Below are positions 9,677 to 19,659 of a stretch of DNA of 64,000 bases, piece by piece. The position numbers and the translations under genes were made by a program. The notes below the pieces were generated by a model. That model saw only the letters and a list, made by a program, of their open reading frames with translations, was not told where the DNA came from and ran no database searches. The stretch lies in contig JAKJHU010000030.1 in the NCBI GenBank assembly GCA_022316685.1, positions 9,388,860 to 9,452,859 on the forward strand, in the 5' to 3' direction. The stretch is from Progne subis subis. Lineage: Eukaryota; Chordata; Aves; Passeriformes; Hirundinidae. Positions within the stretch are counted from its first letter, which is position 1. Every line of letters begins with the position of its first letter.

Positions 9677-11696
9677 GCAGGGTGGACCTGCGCTCTTTCA
9701 CCAGTTTTTTTTGTGAGGGTTTAAACCCTCTCCCTTTTTCCCCTTCCCCTCCCCCTTTTTTGTTTTTGAGGTCCTCTAATTCTTTCTTGAGGGGGCATTT
9801 GGAAACCCAATGCCCGAAATTCCCGCACAAAAAACAATTCTGGGAGCTCTGAGCAGAAGGCTTCTTCCCGGTGTTCGGTGTTTTTCGGGAATCTTCCGCT
9901 TCCAGGGCTGCAACTTGATGAGGTTTGGGCCGCGGACGTGTAGAACTCATTAAAGGAACCTTTACCTGACATACCTGAAGCATGTCTGGTAAGGTTGGTT
10001 TGGGGTTTAGGGGTAAACTTAAAATCGCAGCACGACATAAATCATTTGCATTTGAAAACGCAATCTCCGTTAAAATGTGTTCCCGAGCCATTTTATTTTT
10101 GACCTGAGCTTCAATAGCTCGGGACAGTCTGCCTACAAAATCTGTGAAAGACTCCCTTTGGTCCTGCTTGATTTTCGAATATGAAATCGCAGGACCTTGT
10201 GTTTGCATGCTGAAGAATGCAGTCAGGGCTGTCTCTCTCACTACATGGAGGCACTGGACAGGAATGACCACTTGGTCAGTGGCTTCTGCCCACTGCCCCT
10301 CCCCAGCCAGGTGGTCTAGAGTGATGGGGTTTCCCTGAGCATCAGCTCTAGTGTTAACATTGTTGAGAAGCCCTGGTAAGGCATCCTGGAGCAGCTGTTT
10401 CCAAGCTGTGACCCATAGGATATACTCCATTGGGTTCAACAGACAAGAAAACAGGTATTTTAAATCAGCAGGCACCACCTCCTCTGCAGAGAGATCTGCT
10501 CTGAGAAGCCCCCTGAAATATGGCCCATCCCGGCCATATATCCTGTGAGCTTTGCAGATCTCTTTGATGGTGGCTCGGGGAAATGGATGGTACTCTGCCC
10601 TGTTGTTACCCCCGCGGGCATTGCGGTAGGTAACAGGGGCAAGGGTGGGAATGGAGCAGGAGCCGGCAGCAGCATCTGCCCCTGTTCCCTGCTCGGGCAC
10701 TTCCGGGTTTGAGGGAGCTGGGACGCCCGTGCCCTGAGGCACTTGGTCGCCTGGCAACTGCGTCCCTGCAGGGGGTGCGGTTTGCCCGGGGGGTGACGTC
10801 ATCGAGGAGTGGGGGGGTGGGGGGGATCCCGGGGGAGCGGGCTCGAGCCCCTCCGGGGCGGGCGGCGGCGCGGCGGCTGCGGGGGGGAAGGGGTGCCGCA
10901 GTGCGCACGCGCAGGCACGGGGGGTTGGGGGGGGCAGCGCGGCGGCGGCGGCGTGCGGCGCAGCCGGCCCGGCGCCACGTGGGGTGGGGGCGGGGCCGCG
11001 CGGGTCGGGGCCGGCACCACGTGGGGTGGGGGCGGGGCCGCGCGGGTCGGGTCGGGGGGCGGACGGGGCGGGGCCGCGCCGCGCGGGGCAGGGGGGGGCG
11101 GGGTCGCGCGGCAGGCACCCAACGTCACAGGGGTAAGGCGGGGCGGGGGAGGGGGGCGGGGCGGGGCCGCGCCGTGCGGGCACCACGTCCCCGGGGTAGG
11201 GAGGGGTGGGCGGCGCTGAGGGGGCGGGGGAGTCCCCTGCCACGCGGTCGCCGCCATCTTGGGAGCCCCAAGGGGACCACGTGGCTTCAGACCCAGTTCC
11301 CCCCCCCCCAGAAAAACGAACGCGGCATTTTTGAACGGGACACGGGGACCGGAGAAAGGAGGAGGGGGGAGGAGGAGGGGGAGAACACGTTTCTCGGCTG
11401 GGCTCTTCCTGCACTCTCTTTTGAGACTGAATTGCCGAATTTACCTTTGTTGCTATAGTAAAATACTTTGTAGCTTTTTTGTCTCCAGTTCGAATGAGCC
11501 GAATTAATTCTTTTTCTACAGTGCCGCAGAAGTCGGCACTGCAGACTCTGTCGGGAGAAACTTGGGGAAAATGCAGATGAACCCAGCGAACAAAACTTCT
11601 TAACTCGCCGTTTGAGATTTTCAATTTGGCCTCGTTAACAACAGAAGCATAGTTATAATACAACCTTTTCTGAGCAACCGTTAGCTTTCCACCCAT
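9573..11696 (-). CDS. gag: ERV-A Gag polyprotein (707 aa)
   Basis: Open frame starting MGGK, a classic N-myristoylation signal for membrane targeting of the assembling particle. Residues 1-95 form the matrix region. Residues about 100-335 are Pro/Ala/Arg-rich, encoded by a very GC-rich block, with PSAP at 159-162 (a TSG101-type late-domain motif) and a 14-residue duplication. The capsid runs about 340-580, with a major-homology-region-like QRESFTDFVGRL near 512. The nucleocapsid has one complete CCHC knuckle (CX2CX4HX4C, near 618-632), then a very basic tail. It ends in TAA inside the pol overlap. Length is normal for a betaretrovirus-like Gag. The start is the first ATG after the roughly 500-nt leader. 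Confidence 0.93.
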   Translation of the reverse strand: MGGKLTVAQKRLYYNYASVVNEAKLKISNGELRSFVRWVHLHFPQVSPDRVCSADFCGTVEKELIRLIRTGDKKATKYFTIATKVNSAIQSQKRVQEEPSRETCSPPPPPPSSFLRSPCPVQKCRVRFSGGGGTGSEATWSPWGSQDGGDRVAGDSPAPSAPPTPPYPGDVVPARRGPAPPPSPAPPYPCDVGCLPRDPAPPCPARRGPAPSAPRPDPRGPAPTPRGAGPDPRGPAPTPRGAGPAAPHAAAAALPPPTPRACACALRHPFPPAAAAPPPAPEGLEPAPPGSPPPPHSSMTSPPGQTAPPAGTQLPGDQVPQGTGVPAPSNPEVPEQGTGADAAAGSCSIPTLAPVTYRNARGGNNRAEYHPFPRATIKEICKAHRIYGRDGPYFRGLLRADLSAEEVVPADLKYLFSCLLNPMEYILWVTAWKQLLQDALPGLLNNVNTRADAQGNPITLDHLAGEGQWAEATDQVVIPVQCLHVVRETALTAFFSMQTQGPAISYSKIKQDQRESFTDFVGRLSRAIEAQVKNKMAREHILTEIAFSNANDLCRAAILSLPLNPKPTLPDMLQVCQVKVPLMSSTRPRPKPHQVAALEAEDSRKTPNTGKKPSAQSSQNCFLCGNFGHWVSKCPLKKELEDLKNKKGGGEGEKGRGFKPSQKKLVKERRSTLREEKNGLDPGRRGGEREPREKGEAALPHSGWQQK
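9576..9697 (-). promoter_or_regulatory. ERV-A gag/pol overlap with A7 run (possible frameshift region)
   Basis: The gag frame and the pol open frame overlap by about 120 nt. An A7 run, sense GGAAAAAAATGGG, lies at 9664-9670, and A AAA AAT would suit a -1 slip. However, pol lies in the +1 (= -2) frame relative to gag, so a simple -1 slip there does not enter it. Either the shift is non-standard, or a one-base indel has occurred, or a homopolymer was miscounted. Confidence 0.5.
10800..11300 (-). repeat. GC-rich, repeat-bearing segment of ERV-A gag
   Basis: About 500 bp of extreme G+C with many CpGs, encoding the Pro/Ala/Arg-rich part of Gag. It contains a 42-bp tandem duplication (units beginning near 10976 and 11018) that adds 14 codons in frame. 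It stands out sharply from the AT-rich surroundings. Confidence 0.85.
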
Positions 11697-12177
11697 GTTT
11701 TGATACTAAGTTGCTTTTGGACCCAAACCCAGATGAAAAGCACTCCCCCCTGCGGACCCCGTTCGCTCAAAATCACAGGAGGTTTAACCCTTTAGCTGCG
11801 CAGCTATTTTTGGAGGATTTTTTCCTCCCCAATGGCTTCCCCCTCCCTCGGGGGAACCCTAAAACCAGTAAATATGTCCCGTTGTGGGTATACTTACCTG
11901 TTCCTGTGCCTGGGGGGTGCGTGGGTCTGGATGTTCTGCTGCAAGAAGGACTCCGGTCGGGGCCCCAAAGCTACCCTTCTTTCCCCTGGAACTTGCCTTG
12001 TTTAAAAGTCAATTTCACAGGGGTGCGTGACGCCCAGAGACTGTTCTTCGGGCTAAATCAGCCCCAGTCCGTTCGCAGGGTCCGCCTCGTCTCCAGTGGA
12101 CCCTGCGTGGGCGCGGACGCTCTGTCTCCGTGGAGCCGTGTCCACGTGGTCCAAGCTGCTTCTGCCGGCGTGGTCCG
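11697..12177 (-). other. ERV-A 5' leader
   Basis: About 480 nt between the primer binding site and the gag ATG. It is the expected location of the packaging signal and the major splice donor; I cannot place either with confidence. Confidence 0.7.
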
Positions 12178-12195
12178 CCCCGAGTTGGAGCGCCA
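12178..12195 (-). promoter_or_regulatory. ERV-A primer binding site
   Basis: Two bases inside the 5' LTR on the sense strand comes TGGCGCTCCAACTCGGGG. The TGGCGC start is shared with lysine-type and other primer sites, but the remaining bases do not match a tRNA 3' end I can name. The tRNA is left unassigned. Confidence 0.75.
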
Positions 12196-12197
12196 AT

Positions 12198-12938
12198 TGT
12201 ATCTGGTTTTTTCCCCACTCCGGGCGGGAGATGACCTCTGGCTAGCTCGGTCAACACAGACACAGATGTTTCCAGTTCGTTTCGGCTTCGGCTTAGCAGT
12301 TGGACCCCGTATGTTGAGACAGTCAACAGCAGCAGAAGAGAAAAGGCTGGCTCTCAGCTTAGCAGGTTAAAAGATGTTTATTAGCTCCAGAGTTGAGAAG
12401 CAGAGAGCTCCGAGCTCAGAGGCGAGAGCTCAGAGGCTGGGAGCTGAGCAGCTGAGCGAGGAGCAGCTGAGCGAGGAGCAGCTGAGCGAGGAGCAGCTGA
12501 GCGAGGAGCTGCTCGGAGAGCTGCTGGGAGAGAGAAAGCTTTGAATCTCCCTCTCCCTTATAAGCGGGGGAGGGGTTCCAGGGAGGATACAACAAGACAG
12601 CAAACCAGGGGATCCAGGGGGTAACAAGGTGTGCCCACCCCCAAGCCTCGGACCAACCACCTCCAGAGGAAAAGAATTCCCCCAGGCTACCTGTCCACCC
12701 TAAGCCCTCTCCCTGAGGTTTCGCAATCTGGGAGGGACCCCTGGAGTGATAGACAGGCTGCCCCAGAGTGAGGGGGGGCAGAGGGGATGTTACATGCCAT
12801 GTGAGGGGTGGGATAATTGACACAAAGCACCTTATTATACAGACGACACAAAAGGGATACAAAATTGGGGATACAGTGAAATGAACCATAACATAAACTT
12901 CTTACAAAGACCTAATAAAACAGTTCTGCACCACCACA
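12198..12938 (-). repeat. ERV-A 5' LTR (741 bp)
   Basis: Near-identical to the 3' LTR. The TATA element TTATAA is at 12558-12563 (minus strand) and AATAAA at 12377-12382. This copy should drive transcription leftward across the provirus. It has four consecutive 15-bp GCAGCTGAGCGAGGA-type units against three in the 3' LTR, and one copy of the 14-bp unit against two. Confidence 0.95.
12558..12563 (-). promoter_or_regulatory. TATA box of ERV-A 5' LTR
   Basis: TTATAAGGG on the minus strand, in a GC-rich U3 context. Transcription should start about 25-30 nt further left, giving an R region of about 150 nt before AATAAA at 12377-12382. Confidence 0.75.
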
Positions 12939-12944
12939 GATATG
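12939..12944. other. Target-site duplication of ERV-A, right copy (GATATG)
   Basis: Matches 4746-4751 exactly. Confidence 0.95.
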
Positions 12945-15900
12945 GTATTGTTAATATAAGTATCATAAATCTGTTGGATTTATCATTAGCCTTCGTGAAT
13001 ATCACTGACTCTATTTGTAATTTTCTAACATTATTTTTTGTTGCACAAAAGGGGTTAGTTTTAACCACATTTGGTTTAGGGATGGCTGAAGATCAAATTA
13101 ATTTTTTTCTTATTTATTCAATACCATGAAATATACTTTTGCAAAATATTCTTGGACAAAACCTGGGATATACATTTTCAATTCAATAATAAAAAGAATA
13201 TACTATATATTGCTATTGATTGTTAATAAAAACACTTTTCTCAGGGCTTTCAGTTTTTCTGAATATCTCAAAGGATTTCATCCAATCTACAATGTCTGCT
13301 GCTTATCTTCCGTCAAGTTCTGCATACTGAAGCTGGATTTCACAAGTTATTCCGTGCAGTTGTTCAAATATGGGCAGTACATATTTTCTTCTTTGGACAG
13401 GACACATGGCTGTTAACAAATGTACATGTGCCATCAAATTGCCCAGAGAATTTTAAACAAACTTGTTGTTTTTTTTTTTTTTTTCCTCATCAACTTAATT
13501 AATTCTTCCTCTGAGATGACAATGATGATAATAAAATATTATTGAAAGTCAGTATAATGGAAAATTAACAATCAAATCTAGGATTGTGAATCAATATTAC
13601 TCAATTACTTTCTTGTCACATACTTTCTACCATACTTCAGTTATGAATTATGGATACAGCTCTGATCCTGTAAATCAGTCCATACTGGAAAATCAGTTAA
13701 GTACTCTTATATGGGCCCAGAGAACTGGATATGGCAATCAATCTATCACACTGGTAACTCATGCCATAAACTCTGGAGCTTGGGACCCTGGTTTTTGTAG
13801 CAATGTCTCTTAGTATTAAAGGAGTATTTTCTAAGTAAGTATACATAGTAACCATGAAGAATAATGGATATAATTAATGCCTTTGGTATATTTAAGGATA
13901 TCCCAAATCCCTATTACCTTTAATGATCACTTTAAAATTCTTACATTTTCATTAATTATATTGATTCATCGAGGTCAAAATATTGTCATGGAACACATAA
14001 AAATAGTTGAAATTTGGGCATTAAAAAGAAAATGCAGCCATTTAAAAAAATCTTTTTATACAATTCTGTGACCTTCTGATTCTGACATGTCTCAGACAGA
14101 AACTTAACAGCCCAACCTTTTTATGTTTTGAAGGTAATTTTTTATATACCATTTACCTTGAGAAGGTTAGCTTATGAATATTTCAAAAATTTTTGATAAG
14201 AAAATAATAAGAGCAATGTGAACAAATTAAATTTCACAGAGATACTTTAGCCACATTTATAACTAACTTACTTGAGCTTAGTCATGAATTTGTTTCCATT
14301 CTTCTCAGAAAGACTTCTTGCAGCTTATCCTGATTTAGTACATGCTAACACATCCAGCACAATAGATAATTATGAGTTGTACTTATCTTTTTGAATGATT
14401 TTCTTTGGAATCCAATCATAGGAAAAAAAAAGTAATCTTATGTTATAAGGATATAGTGGCTATTAGAGGGAAGGAGTTTGAAACATGTTTTTGGCTGAAT
14501 AGAGCTAACAACAAAGCTGAAAATTTAAGGAAAATCGGAAATTTCTTAGGGTGGCAAAAAGAGAAGATCTTAGGGGAGATCAGGAAAGCTGAATTCATAG
14601 AGGACACTATGAAGGGTCTTGGCATAGGTAAAATTTACCATTTAATGTTCTATGTAGGAAATTACTTGTAATGTCTATCAAAAACATGAATGAATAAGCA
14701 AATACATAAATAACTATTTTTTAGTCAGATTTTTTTCATTTGAAATTTCAATGTAATCTTCCATATTATTTAAGAATTTTTTACCTCATATATATTAGCA
14801 ATTGGTTCCTTTTTATTCTGATTTTAGTTTCTATTTTCAAGGCCATATTCAGGATTTCAAGAAATCTATGATCTTCCTTCTGTAAAGTATCTCCCAACTG
14901 CCCAAGGCACAGGATAATTCAATAGACCTCTAGGAAATACTAGCAGTTGCTTAAGGGGATATTACAAAAATACAGGCAGCAGCAGCAATCTACTGCTCTA
15001 CACTGAAATAGAAAAATGAAGTGTAAACTTGCATAAATTGTTGAAAACAGTTTTAGGTATATGAATTTATTGCTAGAATATGCAGATCTTGGATCTGTAA
15101 GGCATCAGACAGGCAGCTTCTGATGACCCAGAAAAGAAGCATTTTATCAATACTATAAAAAAAAGGTAATAATTATAACAGTAACACTGAAATAATTCTA
15201 AGTTGTTGTAATTCATGTTTGTTTTATACACAGTGAGATTGAAAGAAGTCAGACCATTATTCATAGAGTTCATGAAAAAGAATTTGAATTTATGAAGCTC
15301 CTAAGGAATTCAATAGCCTTTTCCGAACTCTTAAATGGAAGAGTAATTTTTTAACCTAGCCTTTCAAGTTATGAATTGCACTGTTAAAACAATCAAATGG
15401 ATGAAAACTAGAAGAAAGAAAAAAAAAAATTGTCATACAAGCAAACATGAATAAATATTTTAAAGATTTATAAATTTCACATCCATTTTTTGTTAATAAT
15501 TATAGCAGTGTGTACTTAAAAAAAATAGGATGCTTAAAAACAACTGTTGGAAATACTTCTATAGCTTGTCAAAAGTAAGGGTAAATTGAAAATCTTTAAT
15601 TAGGTGTTTGTTCTTTCATATTTTTATGCCGCTTATTAATTTTAGATGTTTTGATTTTAGATGTTTTGTTGTGAGGCGCTTTTTTTTTTTTTTTCTTGAG
15701 TACTTTATATTTATACTAACAGCTTATTTATCAAGCTTCAGCCTGATGCAATTTGAAGCAGCTAAGTCATTTTTAGACTTGTACTCTGAACTTTGATTGT
15801 GGAAGAGCCATATCAGTTTTACCTATATTGATTTTCTGGCAAAATGATAATAGAAAAACCAGAACATCCAAGAGGGAAAAAGTTAAAATTTCTTAGCCAT

Positions 15901-18424
15901 GCTGTGAGGAAATGGAAATAAATAATAATAACAACAATAACAATAATAATAATAATATAAAAAGGAACAAAAATTTTGGAAGAACAAAAGGATTTATGTA
16001 GGCAGAAATGGAAACCTAGACATGATAGCTGTCTTCCATCATTTGATGTGTTCTGTGCAATCATAAATATACACATGCACCAGACATTCAGGGTAATATC
16101 TGGCATGCTGTAAGAATTCTGTATATATTCTGTACCAGAACACCCTGAATGTTACCTAATACAAGATACTGGGTTATTATTTTTTCTGTGGTTATAAATT
16201 AAAGCTGAAGAAATGATCTGGGAAAAAGTAGTAATAAAGAATAGCAAAGGACAAAATACCACAGGAGTAATTTTACATTTTATTGCAAAAGCACACAAAA
16301 AGTATGTACTCTGCACTACCACACTAAGCTGAATCTCCTCAGTAATAAATTATCCAGCTTTTTTTGTCAGGCTGAGAAGTTTCAAGCACTGTAATAAAAC
16401 ATGCACATATTTTACCCCACTTTATGGAAAGAAACATGTCACTGAAAGTTTCAGAGACCTTTCTCTAGCTTTTTAGTGAAAGTAATGAAATTGCAAAACT
16501 ATAGAATTTCATATAATTTGATTTTCTAAGAAGACTCAAACTATGTTTCAGTTAAAATTATTTTGTCATTTTTAATGATGTCAGCAAACCAGTCTGTGAA
16601 CTTAAAGATAGTGCAAGTTAAGAGATTTTATTCAAGATAATTCACAACAAGTAAACACTTAGACGAGTAGTTTTAATGAGTAAATTATGTACTTATGAAG
16701 TACAAACTTTTTTCATTATCATGAAAACATCCATCATTTATTTGACAGAGTAGAATGGATTGCATAAGAAAATCAGATTCCATTATATGTCTCTCACAGA
16801 ACAGACTATTGAAAACCTTTTAGATAAGAAATAGGACAGGAAAAATGCATGATTATGGGTAAATTATACCCATAAAAATGATTTGTGATTCATCAACTCC
16901 TTACCTCCACAACTGTTTGAAAAATAAAGCAAAACCTTGGAGAATAGATGAAGAGAGGAACCAGACAGCTTGTCACGCAAGAGAAGCCATTGTGCGATGG
17001 AGAAACATGGAGCAGTAAACTGAAAAATTGCTCTCATCAAACGGTGCTAAGAGATGAAAAGTACTGATTTTCAAAACAATAAATGAATGGAAATTTTTCA
17101 TGTATAAAATGCAAGGTGTAACTCAGAGCATTAGATCCCATACCCTTGAGAAAATTTTACAACAGAAAAGCAGAAAAATGAACCAGGAAAATTAAGGAGG
17201 GGGAAAAAAAAAAAAAAAAAAACGGAAAAGGAAAAATAAAAACAATAAGAATAAAAGATAAAAAAGAAGAAAAAAGGAAACAAAAAAAGAAGAAAATAAA
17301 ACCACAACCTTTTCTCCTTTCATTGAGACCTCTAGAATTTACATTTGGATATTGCTTTTTCAATGACACAAGATTTTATATGGACAGTAAAAGTGATAGA
17401 AAATGTGCAAGCTTAGGGAATAAAATATAGGAAAGAGCTGTAACTGACCTGTCTATATTTCAGTAAAACAAAATAGCAAGAAGCTTGATACATATATATG
17501 CACTAACATGAATATTTTCCATTTTAACCACTATATGTGCTACTGACACAAGTCAATAAGAAGTTCGCTGCCACAAGAAAGATTAATCCTTCTTGAATCA
17601 GGGTAATTTAGAAACTAAGATGGATTTTCTCTCTTTGAGCTGTTGTTTTTTTTTTTTGTTTTGGTTTTTTTTTGGGTGTTTTTTTTTTTTTTTTTTGGGG
17701 GTTTTTTTTTTTTTCCCCCTTAATAGCTTAAGACTATCAAGTGACAAAGCAGTAATTCATTCATATGCAGATATATCTAACTGCACCTAGTAGTAAAAAA
17801 TTATTTTTTATTGAGTTTGAATTGTCTTTTGTGTATAATGAATGACTGAACACTGATAAACCATGTTATCTAGCTTCTAATTGGCACTATGACTGATAAT
17901 TTAAAGTTTCAGTTAAAGACACTTTTAGCCAAGAGCATTCTATCAACATTTAATCATTGATGTTCTGTTGTGAAGAACGGATAACACATTAATTTGCCGA
18001 CTGAAACTCTGCTTCCAACTTATATTACTCCATATAATCAAGAAGAAAACAGAAGAGAATGTACCATACTGTGAAAGTAAAGTGCCAGTAAAATCATGTG
18101 TAAAAAAAATAAAGTGAAAGACTTTCCAGTGAAAGGCAAGAGCATTGCGCCTGGCACCAGATGAAAGAACAAAGTTATAGTAATTACTTAAAGAAAGGAA
18201 GTTCTGAAGCACAAAACATGACCAAAAAATAGCAATGAAACTCTGGATTTTTTATCTTCCTGATGTAAATGTTCATTCTCTAAAGGAAAATTCTTAATTT
18301 GAGGAAACATCTCATCCATGAGGATGACTATTTTAAGGAATTTTTTAGATGTACCTGTTACAACAATAAATTAATACAAACATTTATATAGTCTTGTCTT
18401 GCCCACATAAATAAAAATTTAGAA
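12945..18424. other. 5.5 kb AT-rich intergenic or intronic DNA
   Basis: No protein gene, RNA gene or clear interspersed repeat recognised. It contains an AAT trinucleotide repeat (about 15925-15957), a purine-rich block near 17200-17300 and a T/G homopolymer patch at 17642-17715. Open frames here are short and have no recognisable domain. Confidence 0.45.
17642..17715. repeat. T/G low-complexity tract
   Basis: Alternating long T runs and G runs. The short open frame across it is an artefact. Confidence 0.85.
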
Positions 18425-19165
18425 ACACAGAATCATAGGAAGGTTGGTGTTGGAATAGATCACTGCAGTTCATTTTGGTCCAAAAATCCTCCCTGCTCAA
18501 GCAGGGCCACCTGGAGATGATTGCCTAGGACAAGGTTCAGATGGCTTTTGAATATCCACAGGGACCAACACAACACAGTGTCTCTAGACAATCTTTTCCA
18601 GTGCCCCATCGTGCTTACAAATGCTTCTGTTTGTGCTCACTGATTCTGGCCCTGTCACTGGACACCACTAAAAAGGGCCTGACTCTACTTTGCACACTTC
18701 CTTCAGATCACAATGAATTTGATCTCCCAGGCCCCTTTCTGAGAAGCTCATTTACAACTGTGTGGCCCCCAGGGTATATTGTCAAGTGGGTTTGTTATGT
18801 CCCAGGTGTAGAATTTTGCACTTCAACTTTTGAATTTCACAAAGTCCCTGTTTGGCCATTTTCCATCCTGTCAGAGTCCCTCAAGACTGGCAGCATGGCC
18901 CTCTTGTGTATCAGCCACTCCTCCCAGTTTTGCATTGTCAGCAAACTCCCTGAGGCCCCTCACTAACACTCTGCCTCTCACTATTAAAGGTGTTAAACAG
19001 TAGGTCAGTATTTACCCATGGGGTACACACCACTGGTGACTCATCTCTAACCAGTCTTTAAGCCTTTCATCAGTAGCTTCTGTGATGCTCTGAAAATCAT
19101 TGGGCCAGTTTTCAGTCCACCTTACTGTGTGTTTATTTAGCCCAGAAGTAACTCCCAGGAAGAGA
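18425..19165 (-). mobile_element. CR1-type LINE fragment, minus strand
   Basis: Begins ACACAGAATCATAGGAAGG, the usual reverse complement of a CR1 3' end, and continues for about 740 bp through CR1-like blocks such as GGGGTACACACCACTGGTGA. It is diverged, and no reading frame survives. Confidence 0.7.
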
Positions 19166-19227
19166 AATAAATCACTATTGATGTTAGAAGCATACACTTT
19201 TGTCAGCAACAATATTAGTTCCCTTCA

Positions 19228-19458
19228 TTAAAAAAAAACAAAAACACAAAAACCAAAAACAACAAAAAAAACCACCCAAAAAACCCCACCCAAAACAACA
19301 ACAAAAAACCCCCACAAAACAAAACAAACAAACAAAAAACCCACAAAAACCCCAAAAAACCCCAACAACAACAACAACCAACAACAACAGCAACAACAAC
19401 AAACCAACCAAAACCCCAAAAACCCAAAACCAAACCAAACCAAACCAAACCAAAAAAT
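19228..19458. repeat. A/C low-complexity tract (CAAA/CCCAAAA)n
   Basis: About 230 bp almost wholly of A and C with many CCC/CCCC runs separated by A runs. The minus strand is therefore GGG/GGGG and T, with G-quadruplex potential. Long open frames on both strands are compositional artefacts. Confidence 0.9.
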
Positions 19459-19622
19459 TATCTGGCATTATTGTGCACATCAACACCATATTTTTTCTCA
19501 CTAACACAAGTTTATTGGCCTCCAGAAATTCTCATCTGCAATGGTCTTGTCAGTACACAGGTGAATGTGTTTACTCTCTTGAAAATATGGCTCATAAGAC
19601 ACTTTAAAATCATTCTGGTTTT

Positions 19623-19643
19623 GGGGGGGGGGGGGGGGGGGGG
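19623..19643. repeat. Poly-G run
   Basis: About 20 consecutive G. Length is likely uncertain. Confidence 0.9.
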
Positions 19644-19659
19644 TGTTTATAATCTATAG

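Larger units (their letters stand above)
4752..12938 (-). mobile_element. ERV-A: near-intact class II endogenous retrovirus (8.19 kb provirus)
   Basis: Complete provirus on the minus strand. In transcriptional order: 5' LTR (12938-12198), primer binding site, about 500-nt leader, gag, overlapping protease-pol, truncated env, polypurine tract, 3' LTR (5491-4752). A perfect 6-bp duplication GATATG flanks it. The beta-like assignment rests on the gag layout (myristoylation start, one CCHC knuckle), a dUTPase-like segment before protease, the YMDD polymerase and the 6-bp duplication. By eye the LTRs differ at one base plus two tandem-repeat copy changes, so integration is recent. gag and pol have no internal stops, which is rare for a fixed avian ERV. 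env is internally deleted and the protease motif is altered, so it cannot be autonomous as an infectious virus. Confidence 0.95.

Noticed and set aside
10709..11458. 249-codon plus-strand frame opposite ERV-A gag
   Set aside because: Shadow of the GC-rich gag segment; Gly/Arg-rich with no domain. Long antisense frames are expected in such sequence.
13640..13815. Open frame with a coding-like appearance (75 codons)
   Set aside because: No domain, no usable splice signals, AT-rich context; treated as chance.
18541..18966. 141-codon plus-strand frame
   Set aside because: Lies on the antisense strand of a CR1 fragment; no recognisable product.
19184..19607. Overlapping open frames up to 135 codons on both strands
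   Set aside because: Purely compositional: they cover the A/C low-complexity tract and encode Lys/Pro/Thr or Phe/Gly/Val runs.
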